Below, piece by piece: positions 7,941-16,116 of a DNA stretch of 64,000 bases; position 1 is the stretch's first letter; each line of letters starts with the position of its first letter. The position numbers and the translations under genes were made by a program. A model generated the notes under the pieces. That model saw nothing but the letters and a program-made list of their open reading frames with translations. It ran no database searches and had not been told where the DNA came from. This stretch comes from Pseudomonadota bacterium (GTDB lineage Bacteria; Pseudomonadota; Alphaproteobacteria; Sphingomonadales; Govanellaceae). The stretch lies in the NCBI GenBank assembly GCA_003577275.1, contig QEVO01000005.1:1-64000 (forward strand). The letters run 5' to 3'.

Positions 7941-9527
7941 ATGATCGGGGTACCATTTCAGGGACAAGCATTGCTCGCCGGGCAGGGCGCCGCGGGCTTT
8001 TTTGCACTGCTTGGCGGCAACGTCGGCGGCAATGCCGCCCCCTCCTCAACGCCCTTCGGCGCGCTGCTTGCCGAGTTTGCCGGCATGAACGGGCAGCAGG
8101 CCATGACCGCGGCCGCTACCTTGAAAGGATTGTCGGGCCTGTCCGATGTGGGATTGCAGCTACCCCCTGAACTCGCCCTTACAATCAACCAGGGTCTGCC
8201 TAACATTCCCGCGGATATACTTACGGCCTTGAACGACCTGAAAAATTCCCTGCCGGCATTACCCGCCGTCGACGGCGCTACCCCCGCCGGCGAGCTGTCG
8301 GACCTCCCGACCTTTGATTTCGACGCCGCGAACGACGGTAACCCGACCGCCGCAGCGCTGCCTTTCCTGGCCGCTCTGATAGCCGCCCTGCCGCGGCCGA
8401 CCCTGACCCCCAGCCTCGTCACGACTGAAACGACCGGCGAATCCGCCCCCCGGACTGCCAACGCCGGCATGGCGAAAACAGGGATGGCGGAGCTTCTGGC
8501 ATCCTTGGCGGCCGGCCTGGAGAGCGCCGCCGGTAACGGCGGCGAGGTGCCCAGTTCATCCGCGCCGCAACCATCGGTAGACAATCAGAATGCGAAAACT
8601 GTCCCCGCCGACGCCATTCGCGCGGCCCATGATCAGGGGATTGCCGGCATAGAGCTGGCCCGCCTCGCCGGTGGCCGCGCCCTCGCCAAAGGCATGGGTA
8701 GCGTTCCGGAGCCGTCCGCGTCCGCACCTGTTCCTGCTCCTGACCTGCTTGACGGCGGATTGGAGCCGGACATCTCTCGTCTTGCCGCCGATGAGCCTTT
8801 CTTAAGAGCCGCCGCCCTCAAGATCACTCGCCAAGGCGTCCCGTCGGCGTCGCAAAATACGGACGCAAGCGCGGCATCTGTTCAAGTGAATGCGCCGTCC
8901 CTCGCCAAAGCGGAAAATCCCATCGCAGCGGCCGTGCGCGCCCTGGCCATGGGTGACGGCAAAGCGCCGGTGAATGAGGCTGACTTGCTGTCACCCCTGT
9001 CGGATTCCGGCGCAAAGGCCGGCAGCCTTTCGGATACGCCGCTGACTCCCGGAGTCATGCTGTCACACATGAATGCGCGCGGACCAGCGGGCATCAACCT
9101 TTCCGCACCGCTGGCGACCCATGTCGCGACCCAGGTCGCCGCCCACATCGGCCATGCCGTGCGCGACGGCCAGAATGAATTCAAAATCCGGCTCGATCCG
9201 CCGGAGCTTGGCCGCATCGAAGTCAAGCTGGAAATGCACCAGGATGGACGGGTAAGCGCCCTTCTGGCGGCGGATAATGAACAGACCTTGCAGTTATTTG
9301 AACGTCACCACGGACTGTTGGAGCGGGCGCTGCAGGACGCCGGCCTGAAAGCGGATGCCGGCAGCTTGAGCTTTACCTTATCGGGCGGCGACAAGGAGCC
9401 GAAATCCGCATTGACGGCTCACGGCGATGGCAACGCCAAGGATCCGACAACTGATGACGGTGAGACGAGCGACAATATTGTTGCTGTCGCCACGCTGAGC
9501 GATCGCGCCCTGGACATTCGCGTATAA
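7941..9527 (+). CDS. fliK: flagellar hook-length control protein FliK
   Basis: 528-aa molecular ruler exported during hook growth that switches the export gate to filament substrates. Most of the protein is low-complexity Ala/Pro/Ser, as usual. The conserved Flg_hook domain is at about 385-495, with FKIRLDPPELGRIEVKLEM near 413-431 as its signature. The ATG at 7941 is preferred because an earlier ATG (7677) would place the sigma-54 promoter inside the gene. flgD begins 12 bases downstream, so the pair form a hook operon. Identity rests on the C-terminal domain and context. Confidence 0.88.
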   Translation: MIGVPFQGQALLAGQGAAGFFALLGGNVGGNAAPSSTPFGALLAEFAGMNGQQAMTAAATLKGLSGLSDVGLQLPPELALTINQGLPNIPADILTALNDLKNSLPALPAVDGATPAGELSDLPTFDFDAANDGNPTAAALPFLAALIAALPRPTLTPSLVTTETTGESAPRTANAGMAKTGMAELLASLAAGLESAAGNGGEVPSSSAPQPSVDNQNAKTVPADAIRAAHDQGIAGIELARLAGGRALAKGMGSVPEPSASAPVPAPDLLDGGLEPDISRLAADEPFLRAAALKITRQGVPSASQNTDASAASVQVNAPSLAKAENPIAAAVRALAMGDGKAPVNEADLLSPLSDSGAKAGSLSDTPLTPGVMLSHMNARGPAGINLSAPLATHVATQVAAHIGHAVRDGQNEFKIRLDPPELGRIEVKLEMHQDGRVSALLAADNEQTLQLFERHHGLLERALQDAGLKADAGSLSFTLSGGDKEPKSALTAHGDGNAKDPTTDDGETSDNIVAVATLSDRALDIRV

Positions 9528-9539
9528 GGAATATCACTC

Positions 9540-10220
9540 ATGGATGTCGCCAACGCTACTTCCGCCACCAACGGGTCCAGCCAAGCCGGTAAGGCCGCGG
9601 CCGTTTTCGGCAAGGATTTTGACACCTTCCTGCAGCTCCTGACCACGCAATTGCAGTATCAGGATCCGCTGTCGCCCATGGACTCCACTCAGTTCACCCA
9701 GCAGCTCGTCAGCTTCACCAGCGTCGAGCAGCAGATCGCCACCAACAAGAATCTCGAATCCATCATCAGCCGGCTTGCCAGCCAGGATATCGCCGGAGCG
9801 GTCGCCTATATCGGCAAGGAAGTCTACGCGGTGGGCGATAAAGCGCCGCTGCAGAACGGGCAGGCAAGCTGGAATTACGGTCTTGATCTGCGCGCTGAGG
9901 AAACCAAGATCACCGTGCGCGACGGCGCCGGCAGAGTGGTCTACGAAACCAAGGGCGAAACCGCCCCCGGCGCGCACACTTTCGAGTGGGACGGCCGCAC
10001 CAACAGCGGCGGCACCGCGCCTGATGGCATCTACAGCCTTGAAGTTGCCGCCACCTCCGCTGCCGGCAACGCCATCGGCAGCAACATTTTCATTCGCGGC
10101 ATCGTCGAAGGCGTGGAGCGTGTCGCCGGCGAGAATCTTCTGGCCATCAACGGCGTGCTGCTGCCCGTCGATAACATTCAGTCGATCGGCTTGCCAAAGC
10201 CGAACGATCCATCCTCATGA
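9540..10220 (+). CDS. flgD: flagellar hook capping protein FlgD
   Basis: 226-aa scaffold that caps the growing hook and guides FlgE assembly. The N-terminal FlgD segment DTFLQLLTTQLQYQDPLSPM lies at about 23-42, followed by the VEQQIATNKNLE helix. An Ig-like/FnIII domain occupies about 95-200, with the WDGRTNSGGTAPDGIY turn typical of FlgD. There is no signal peptide, consistent with type III export. It sits between fliK and flgE in the same direction. Confidence 0.96.
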   Translation: MDVANATSATNGSSQAGKAAAVFGKDFDTFLQLLTTQLQYQDPLSPMDSTQFTQQLVSFTSVEQQIATNKNLESIISRLASQDIAGAVAYIGKEVYAVGDKAPLQNGQASWNYGLDLRAEETKITVRDGAGRVVYETKGETAPGAHTFEWDGRTNSGGTAPDGIYSLEVAATSAAGNAIGSNIFIRGIVEGVERVAGENLLAINGVLLPVDNIQSIGLPKPNDPSS

Positions 10221-10244
10221 TCGCCCTTCAGAAGAGGGGTGCGG

Positions 10245-10260
10245 TGGTTCGCCCATCGCT
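10245..10260 (+). promoter_or_regulatory. possible sigma-54-type promoter for flgE
   Basis: TGGTTCGCCCATCGCT has GG and GC 10 bases apart but only about 9 of 12 consensus matches. Transcription would begin near 10270, 45 nt before flgE. A separate promoter is plausible because hook protein is needed in far larger amounts than FliK or FlgD. Confidence 0.35.
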
Positions 10261-10314
10261 TAACGGACTTTCTGATTTTTTGCCTTTGTGGCTTTGGGTT
10301 AAGGAGTAAGAAAA

Positions 10315-11655
10315 ATGAGTCTTTATGCAGCGCTATTTTCCGGCGTCTCGGGCCTGTCCGCCTACAGCGGCGCGTTGGGCATGATTTCGGACAACATCTC
10401 GAACGTCAACACCATCGGCTATAAGGAAGTGCGGGCGCGCTTCTCGACGTTGGTGACCGAAACCCGGTCCACCACCCGCTACTCTCCGGGCGGCGTGCAG
10501 GCCCTGCCGCAAAATCTGATCAGCAAGCAGGGCTTGTTGCAATCCTCCAGCTCGCCCACCGATCTGAGCATCGACGGCGCCGGCTTCTTTTCCGTACGAC
10601 CGACGCCGGACGCCAACTCTGCGGTGGTCAGCTTTACCCGCGCCGGATCGTTCGTGCCGGATGAGGCGGGCTTTTTAAGAAATACCGCCGGTCAGTACCT
10701 GCTTGGCTTCCCGCTCGATACCAGCGGCAACACGCCGCCCAACCGCAGCGTCGAAGAACTGGTGCCGATCACCATCTCCGGCCTGACCGGCACCGCCGAG
10801 GCGTCCACCACCATCAGCCCGTTGCGCGGCAACCTGCAATCTTCGCAGGCGGTAAGCGCGCAGGAAGCGACCTATAACCCCGCGGTGGCGGCCAACAACA
10901 TGGAATCCGGCAACGTGCAGCCCGACTTCGTGCGCAACATTCAGATTTTCGACAGCCTGGGCACCACCCATAACCTGACCATCGGAGCGCTCAAAAGCTC
11001 CACGCCCAACCAGTGGCATGTGGAAATCTGGGCCAAAGACGGCGTCGGCGTGCCGGCGTTGTCCGGCTCCCAGATCGCCACCGGCACGCTGGCCTTCAAT
11101 ACCGATGGCTCGCTCGACCTGACCACCACCTCGGCCGCGCTGCAAAGCCCGTTGAATATCGACTGGACCGGCGGCGCCTCGGACGCCGATAACAGCGCCA
11201 TCACCATCAACTGGGGCACGGACGGTGACGTTGACGGCTTTACCCAGTTCGATACCCCCTCGACCCTGATCTCCTCCTCGACCAACGGCGCCCGGTTCGG
11301 CAACGTCAACGGCGTCTCCATCGCCAAGGACGGCCGGGTGACGGCGCTGTTTGACAACGGCCTGACCAAGGAGGTTTACGAACTGCCGATCGCGGTGTTC
11401 CAGAATCCGGACGGCCTGACCCGCCGGCAGGGCAATTCCTACGACCTGTCGGACATCTCCGGCGCCTTTACCTTGCAGGTCGCCGGCGACGGCGGCGCCG
11501 GTACGGTCGCGCCCTCCACGCTGGAGGCCTCAACCGTGGACTTGGCTCGCGAGTTCAGCGAGCTCATTACCACCCAGCGCGGCTTCTCGGCCAATACCCG
11601 GGTGATCACCACGGCGGACGAGATGTTGGACGAATTGAACCGCATCAAGCGGTAA
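10315..11655 (+). CDS. flgE: flagellar hook protein FlgE
   Basis: 446-aa subunit of the flagellar hook. The N-terminal bbr motif SDNISNVNTIGYKEVRARF lies at about 24-42, and the C-terminal flg_bbr_C helix (SELITTQRGFSANTRVITTADEML) at about 414-437. A FlgE D2-type beta domain lies between. A strong Shine-Dalgarno AAGGAG is 8 bases before the ATG. An intrinsic terminator follows the stop, ending the hook operon. Confidence 0.96.
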   Translation: MSLYAALFSGVSGLSAYSGALGMISDNISNVNTIGYKEVRARFSTLVTETRSTTRYSPGGVQALPQNLISKQGLLQSSSSPTDLSIDGAGFFSVRPTPDANSAVVSFTRAGSFVPDEAGFLRNTAGQYLLGFPLDTSGNTPPNRSVEELVPITISGLTGTAEASTTISPLRGNLQSSQAVSAQEATYNPAVAANNMESGNVQPDFVRNIQIFDSLGTTHNLTIGALKSSTPNQWHVEIWAKDGVGVPALSGSQIATGTLAFNTDGSLDLTTTSAALQSPLNIDWTGGASDADNSAITINWGTDGDVDGFTQFDTPSTLISSSTNGARFGNVNGVSIAKDGRVTALFDNGLTKEVYELPIAVFQNPDGLTRRQGNSYDLSDISGAFTLQVAGDGGAGTVAPSTLEASTVDLAREFSELITTQRGFSANTRVITTADEMLDELNRIKR

Positions 11656-11672
11656 CCTTTTCTCGCCATGGG

Positions 11673-11707
11673 CGGCGGTCCGATGACGCCATTGGACCGC
11701 CGTTTTT
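11673..11707 (+). terminator. intrinsic terminator after flgE
   Basis: A perfect 9-bp stem CGGCGGTCC/GGACCGCCG (11673-11681 with 11694-11702) is followed directly by TTTTT. It isolates the hook operon from sciP. Confidence 0.85.
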
Positions 11708-11828
11708 CGTGAACAAATTTAATGCAATTGCAGCGATTATTCACCATCGGTTAACCCCGCTTTTTAGAGCTTTCTTAAGGCCGGCGGCGATATGGTCGAT
11801 TGCAATGTGCAGTGAATACGGAAGTACG

Positions 11829-12125
11829 ATGAGTCTCGACCAGAAAAACCGTCCGACGATGATCATTGGACCGACCGGCGAACCCTTGACCCTGGATACC
11901 CTTCCCCCGCCCAATACGGCGCGGTGGGTGATCCGCCGCAAGGCGGAGGTGGTGGCGGCGGTTCGCGGCGGGCTTTTATCCCTGGAAGAGGCCTGCGAGC
12001 GCTATACCCTGTCGGTGGAGGAATTCCTGTCCTGGCAGCGCGCCATCGACCGCAATGGCCTGCCCGGCCTGCGCACGACCCGAGTGCAGCTCTATCGGGG
12101 CCATACCGCTTCGGCCTCCAACTGA
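11829..12125 (+). CDS. sciP: SciP-like CtrA inhibitor, DUF1153 family
   Basis: 98-aa DUF1153 protein. In Caulobacter the family member SciP binds CtrA and blocks its activation of target promoters in swarmer cells. The core LPPPNTARWVIRRKAEVVAAVRGGLLSLEEACERYTLS-type sequence, a helix-turn-helix, covers about residues 28-65 and SWQRAIDRNGLPGLRTTR follows. The ATG at 11829 is chosen because MSLDQKNRP is a family-like start; the open frame extends upstream to 11709 without similarity. Its place between flgE and fliF, whose Caulobacter homologue is CtrA-controlled, supports the regulatory role. Family firm, function by homology. Confidence 0.9.
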   Translation: MSLDQKNRPTMIIGPTGEPLTLDTLPPPNTARWVIRRKAEVVAAVRGGLLSLEEACERYTLSVEEFLSWQRAIDRNGLPGLRTTRVQLYRGHTASASN

Positions 12126-12142
12126 CCGGGTTTGGGGTGAAA

Positions 12143-12159
12143 TAGGCATTATTTGCCTA
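12143..12159. promoter_or_regulatory. inverted repeat TAGGCA-N5-TGCCTA upstream of fliF
   Basis: Perfect 6-bp arms whose core GGCATTATTTGCC is the same GGCA-N5-TGCC unit seen between flgK and fliK. In Caulobacter FlbD represses fliF by binding an ftr site at this promoter, so this is a candidate equivalent. It lies 3 bp from the CtrA-like box at 12163. Confidence 0.5.
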
Positions 12160-12162
12160 GTC

Positions 12163-12177
12163 TTAACCACTTGCTAA
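12163..12177 (+). promoter_or_regulatory. near-CtrA box TTAA-N7-CTAA upstream of fliF
   Basis: TTAACCACTTGCTAA matches the CtrA consensus TTAA-N7-TTAA with one mismatch and sits about 105 bp before fliF. Fits the resident sciP gene. One mismatch in a short motif means chance cannot be excluded. Confidence 0.4.
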
Positions 12178-12205
12178 CGATCTGATTGTTACCTTGCCTG
12201 GTGTG

Positions 12206-12239
12206 GGAGCGAGGGAGCCGGCTATAGCCGGTTCGCTCC
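12206..12239 (+). other. strong hairpin in the fliF leader
   Basis: The outer stem GGAGCGA/TCGCTCC (12206-12212 with 12233-12239) and inner stem CCGGC/GCCGG around a TATA loop (12218-12231) are separated by a short GGGA bulge. No run of T follows, so it is not a standard terminator. It ends 40 bases before the fliF start codon and may affect fliF expression or end sciP messages. Confidence 0.5.
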
Positions 12240-12279
12240 TTCTGGACCACGGACATTACAAGTCAAGGGTAGCGATCTC

Positions 12280-13995
12280 GTGAACGGTATCATTGAGTTC
12301 TTCCGCGGGCTGGGGCCGGCCAGACTCGCCACCATGGCCGCGGTCGGCGCCAGCCTGGTAGCCTTCTTCTTCTTTATCACCATGCATCTGACGGCGCCCA
12401 AGATGGCGTTGCTTTACGCTGATCTTGACGCCGCCGACAGCGCCAAGATCCAGCAGAAGCTCGACGCCCAGTCGGTCCCCTACCGGCTCAACAGCGATGG
12501 CTCGACCATTCTGGTGCCGGAGGACAAGGTCCACGAGCTGCGCATGTCCATCGCCCAGGACGGGGCGTTGGGCGGCAGCTCCGTCGGCTATGAGATTTTC
12601 GACAAGACCGATGCTCTCGGCACCACCACCTTCGTCCAGAACATCAATCACGTGCGGGCGCTGGAAGGCGAGCTGGCCCGCACCATCCGATCCATCGAGA
12701 ACATAGCTTCGGCGCGGGTGCATTTGGTGCTGCCGCAGCGCCAGCTGTTCAGCCGCAGCGAACAGATGCCCAGCGCCTCCATTGCCGTCAAGACCCGCGG
12801 CCAGTTGACCACCAGCCAAGTCAAGGCGGTGCAAAATCTGGTGGCTTCCGCCGTGCCCGACCTGGACCCGGATCGGGTATCCATCGTCGACCAGAGAGGA
12901 ACCCTCCTGGCCAAGGGTAGCGCCCGCGAGGGCGCCGATGCCCTGGCTTCGACGCTGGAGGAAAAGCGCGTCAATTATGAGCGGCGAATTCGCGAAGAGG
13001 TCGAGGCCCTGTTGGAGCGCACCGTGGGCCTTGGCAAGGTGCGGGCCGAGGTATCAGTGGAAATGGACCTCAGTCGCGTGACCACCAGCTCGGAGATTTA
13101 TGATCCCGAAAGCCAGGTGGCGCGCTCAACGGTGACGGTGGAAGACCGCTCCAATGACAGCGAAAGCAGCAAATCGCAATCGGTATCGATCGCCAACAAC
13201 CTGCCCGACGCCGACACATCGCAGGACGGCGAGAAGGTAACCAACTCTTCGACCAGCGCCCGCAACGAAGAGACCGTCAATTACGAAATCTCCCGCACCA
13301 CCAAGACTGAAGTGCACGAGGCGGGCACCGTGAAACGTCTGTCCGTCGCTGTGCTGGTGGATGGCCGCTATGAGGAGGGTAAAGACGGCAATATCACCTA
13401 TTCGCCGCGGCCGAAGGAAGAACTGGCGCAGCTAACGGCGTTGGTGCGCTCCGCCATCGGCTATGACGAGAAGCGCGGCGATCATGTCGAGGTCGTCAAT
13501 CTGCGCTTCGCCGAAATCATGGGCTCTGAAGAGTCTCCCATTGAAATCAATATCATGGGCTTCCAGAAAGCGGACCTGTTCCGCATTGCGGAGCTCTTTG
13601 TCTTAGGACTGGTCGGCGTCCTCGTCATCCTCTTGGTGCTGCGGCCGCTGATCATGAAGATCGTCTCGATCCCGGTAGCGCCGGCGCAAGCGGCGCGGCC
13701 AGGACAACTTCCAGCCGGGGCCATCCCCGGGGCGCTGATGTCGCCTGAGCAGATGGCCTACGCCGCCTTGCCGCCGGCGGAGAACGGCGTAGCGCAAATT
13801 CCCCTAGATGAATCGGGAAAACCCTTAACCGCAAGGCAGATCGCCGAGCGTCCGGGCGGACTGGAGACCGCCATCGAGGTCGCCTCCATTGAAAGCCGCG
13901 TGCAAGGCTCCGCCTTGAAGAAGGTGGGCGATCTGGTGGAGCGCCACCCGGAAGAAGCCACCTCGGTTATTCGCAACTGGCTTTATGGCGGCTAG
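12280..13995 (+). CDS. fliF: flagellar MS-ring protein FliF
   Basis: 571-aa inner-membrane ring on which the basal body is built. TM1 is at about 17-38 and TM2 at about 437-458. The periplasmic YscJ-type ring-building region (about 45-220) includes the motif FVQNINHVRALEGELARTI. The C-terminal cytoplasmic tail (KKVGDLVERHPEEATSVIRNWL) is the FliG-binding segment. The start codon is GTG at 12280. It heads a nine-gene rightward run with short gaps. Upstream DNA holds a FlbD-like dyad, a near-CtrA box and a hairpin. Confidence 0.97.
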   Translation: MNGIIEFFRGLGPARLATMAAVGASLVAFFFFITMHLTAPKMALLYADLDAADSAKIQQKLDAQSVPYRLNSDGSTILVPEDKVHELRMSIAQDGALGGSSVGYEIFDKTDALGTTTFVQNINHVRALEGELARTIRSIENIASARVHLVLPQRQLFSRSEQMPSASIAVKTRGQLTTSQVKAVQNLVASAVPDLDPDRVSIVDQRGTLLAKGSAREGADALASTLEEKRVNYERRIREEVEALLERTVGLGKVRAEVSVEMDLSRVTTSSEIYDPESQVARSTVTVEDRSNDSESSKSQSVSIANNLPDADTSQDGEKVTNSSTSARNEETVNYEISRTTKTEVHEAGTVKRLSVAVLVDGRYEEGKDGNITYSPRPKEELAQLTALVRSAIGYDEKRGDHVEVVNLRFAEIMGSEESPIEINIMGFQKADLFRIAELFVLGLVGVLVILLVLRPLIMKIVSIPVAPAQAARPGQLPAGAIPGALMSPEQMAYAALPPAENGVAQIPLDESGKPLTARQIAERPGGLETAIEVASIESRVQGSALKKVGDLVERHPEEATSVIRNWLYGG

Positions 13996-14032
13996 CCGGA
14001 TTGGCAACTTTTAATTTTGATGAGTAGCATCC

Positions 14033-15040
14033 ATGCCTGATCTTAGCGAACTTTCCGGACCCGATAAAGCGGCGGCGCTGATGCTGGCGCTAGGTGAAGA
14101 CTATGGCCGTCCGATCTGGCAGACCCTTGACGAGGAGGAAGTCAAGGAACTTTCCAACGCGATGTCGTCGCTGGGCCGCGTCGACGCCAAGACCGTCGAG
14201 GAGCTTTTTCTTGATTTCGCGGCGCAGATTTCCTCGGTCGGATCGCTGACCGGCACTTATGAGAACACCGAAAGACTGCTCGCTCGCGTCATGGAGGAGG
14301 AACGGGCATCCCAGATCATGGATGAAATTCGCGGTCCCGCCGGCCGCACCATGTGGGATAAGCTCGGCAACGTCAATGAATCCGTGCTGGCCGCTTATCT
14401 GAAGAACGAATACCCGCAGACCGTCGCCGTGGTGCTGTCGAAAATCAAGCCGGAACATGCGGCGCGGGTCTTAGGCGCGCTGCCGGACGAGTTCGCCATG
14501 GAAGTGGTGATGCGCATGTTGCGCATGGAAGCGGTGCAGAAGGAAATCCTCGATAAGGTCGAGCAGACCCTGCGGATCGAATTCATGAACAATCTGGCGC
14601 GCACCACCCGACGCGACAGCCATGAGGTCATCGCCGAAATCTTCAACTATCTTGACCGCAACGCCGAAACCCGCTTCCTCTCCGCCCTGGAGGATCGCAA
14701 CCGCGAGTCTGCCGAGCGCATTCGCGCGCTCATGTTCACTTTTGAGGATCTCTTGAAGCTTGACCCGGGCGGCGTTCAGACCCTGTTGCGCAGCGTCGAC
14801 AAGAACCGCCTGGCTTTGGCGATGAAAGGGTCCTCGGAAGCCTTGCGCGATCTATTCTTCACCAACATGTCGGAGCGCGCCGCCAAGATCCTGAAAGAGG
14901 ACATGGAAGCGATGGGTCCTGTACGTCTGCGCGATGTCGATGAAGCGCAGATGGAAATCGTCAATCTTGCCAAGGATCTTGCTGACGCCGGCGAAATCGT
15001 GCTGAGCGACAGCAAGGGCGAGGACGAGTTGATATATTAG
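14033..15040 (+). CDS. fliG: flagellar motor switch protein FliG
   Basis: 335-aa switch/rotor subunit linking FliF to FliM and FliN and contacting the MotA stator ring. The N-terminal domain begins with [18 protein letters not shown]. The middle domain contains the [22 protein letters not shown] stretch (the EHPQ motif is EYPQ here) at about 122-143. The C-terminal torque helix region has [22 protein letters not shown] near 266-290, with charged residues suited to the stator interface. Length is normal. Confidence 0.97.
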   Translation: MPDLSELSGPDKAAALMLALGEDYGRPIWQTLDEEEVKELSNAMSSLGRVDAKTVEELFLDFAAQISSVGSLTGTYENTERLLARVMEEERASQIMDEIRGPAGRTMWDKLGNVNESVLAAYLKNEYPQTVAVVLSKIKPEHAARVLGALPDEFAMEVVMRMLRMEAVQKEILDKVEQTLRIEFMNNLARTTRRDSHEVIAEIFNYLDRNAETRFLSALEDRNRESAERIRALMFTFEDLLKLDPGGVQTLLRSVDKNRLALAMKGSSEALRDLFFTNMSERAAKILKEDMEAMGPVRLRDVDEAQMEIVNLAKDLADAGEIVLSDSKGEDELIY

Positions 15041-15041
15041 G

Positions 15042-15698
15042 ATGGCAAAGGCCCAGGATGACGCCATGAAGGCGGTCAAATTCAATTTTGGCAATTCGTT
15101 CGACGCTGCGGCTTCGCCGCGCAAAAAGACGATGACCTATAGCGAGGACGAGATGAAGGCAGCCCGCGCCGCCGCCTTTGCCGAAGGCGAGCGCGCCGGA
15201 CACGAACGCGCCATGGCTGATATCGTCCGTCGCGCCGCCGACGCTGCCGAGCGGATCGTCATGTCGCTTACCGCATTGGTGGCGGAGGAGCAAGCGCGGC
15301 AGGAAAAAGCCCGCGCCGATGCCGCTGCCGTAGGCGTCACCGCCGCCATGAAGTTCGCCCCGGCGCTGACGGCGGCGCAGCCGATGGAGGAAATACGCGC
15401 CATGATCGTCGAATGCGCCGCGGTCGCCTATGCCGAGCCCCGGCTCGTGGTGCGGGTCGCTGAGCCGCTGGTGGACGCCGTCAAAGCGGTTACCGACGAG
15501 ATCATCAAAAGCCATGGCTATATGGGTAAATTCGTCCTCCTGGGCGACCCGAACTTGGCGGGCAGCGACTGCCGCGTCGAATGGGCGGATGGCGGCGCGG
15601 AACGGAACGAGCGGGAGATCGCCGCCGAAATAGAGCGCATCGTGGGACGATTTATCGAAGCGCGGCGGCGCGCCGCCGGCGCTACATCGCAATTCTGA
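15042..15698 (+). CDS. fliH: flagellar export regulator FliH (FlbE-like)
   Basis: 218-aa cytoplasmic protein in the fliH position of the operon, expected to bind and regulate the export ATPase FliI. It starts one base after the fliG stop, pointing to translational coupling. An alanine-rich, charged helical region (about 45-110) precedes a C-terminal domain with ESHGYMGKFVLLGDPNLAGSDCRVEWADGG-like residues, which resembles the FliH C-terminal pattern of a glycine/aspartate turn then CRVEW. Sequence is divergent, so the call relies on that motif and the Caulobacter-like order fliF-fliG-flbE-fliN-flbD. Confidence 0.82.
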   Translation: MAKAQDDAMKAVKFNFGNSFDAAASPRKKTMTYSEDEMKAARAAAFAEGERAGHERAMADIVRRAADAAERIVMSLTALVAEEQARQEKARADAAAVGVTAAMKFAPALTAAQPMEEIRAMIVECAAVAYAEPRLVVRVAEPLVDAVKAVTDEIIKSHGYMGKFVLLGDPNLAGSDCRVEWADGGAERNEREIAAEIERIVGRFIEARRRAAGATSQF

Positions 15699-15713
15699 TC
15701 TTGGAGAAGGAAA

Positions 15714-16088
15714 ATGGCTGGAAATGACCCCATGGAAGGCATAGAAGGCGCTGCATCAGGGACCGCCGACGTGGCGCTGGAGGATCTCTCCGACGGTGGC
15801 GCTTCCCGCCTGCCCGGCGCGGACGATGAGGAGAATCATACCGCCGGCGAGCTTGAGGCGGTATTTGATGTGCCGGTGAACGTATCGGCGGTGCTCGGCA
15901 AATCCTATTTGCAAATCAGCCAGTTGATGAAATTGGCCCCGGGCGCGGTGTTGGAGCTGGACCGCAAGGTCGGCGAGGCGATCGATATATACGTCAATAA
16001 TCGCTTGGTGGCGCGCGGCGAAGTGGTGCTGGTCGACGAACGCTTGGGCGTCACCATGACCGAAATCATCAAAGGCGAAGGTCAATAA
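15714..16088 (+). CDS. fliN: flagellar motor switch protein FliN
   Basis: 124-aa C-ring protein. The acidic N-terminal 45 residues are disordered-looking. The SpoA/FliMN_C domain follows (about 48-120), with VPVNVSAVLGKSYLQISQLMKLAPGAVLELD and a C-terminal VARGEVVLVDERLGVTMTEI, both diagnostic in part. It works with FliM and FliG in direction switching and with FliH in docking the export ATPase. A Shine-Dalgarno GGAGAAGG precedes the ATG. Confidence 0.95.
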   Translation: MAGNDPMEGIEGAASGTADVALEDLSDGGASRLPGADDEENHTAGELEAVFDVPVNVSAVLGKSYLQISQLMKLAPGAVLELDRKVGEAIDIYVNNRLVARGEVVLVDERLGVTMTEIIKGEGQ

Positions 16089-16116
16089 TAGCAGACGTGG
16101 ACGAAGGGGACCCCGC

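Noticed and set aside
7608..7967. 119-codon minus-strand frame between flgK and fliK
   Set aside because: It overlaps both sigma-54-type promoters and has no recognisable protein features.
11751..11778. Two TTAA half-sites upstream of sciP as a CtrA box
   Set aside because: They are 20 bases apart rather than 7, so they do not form the standard box.
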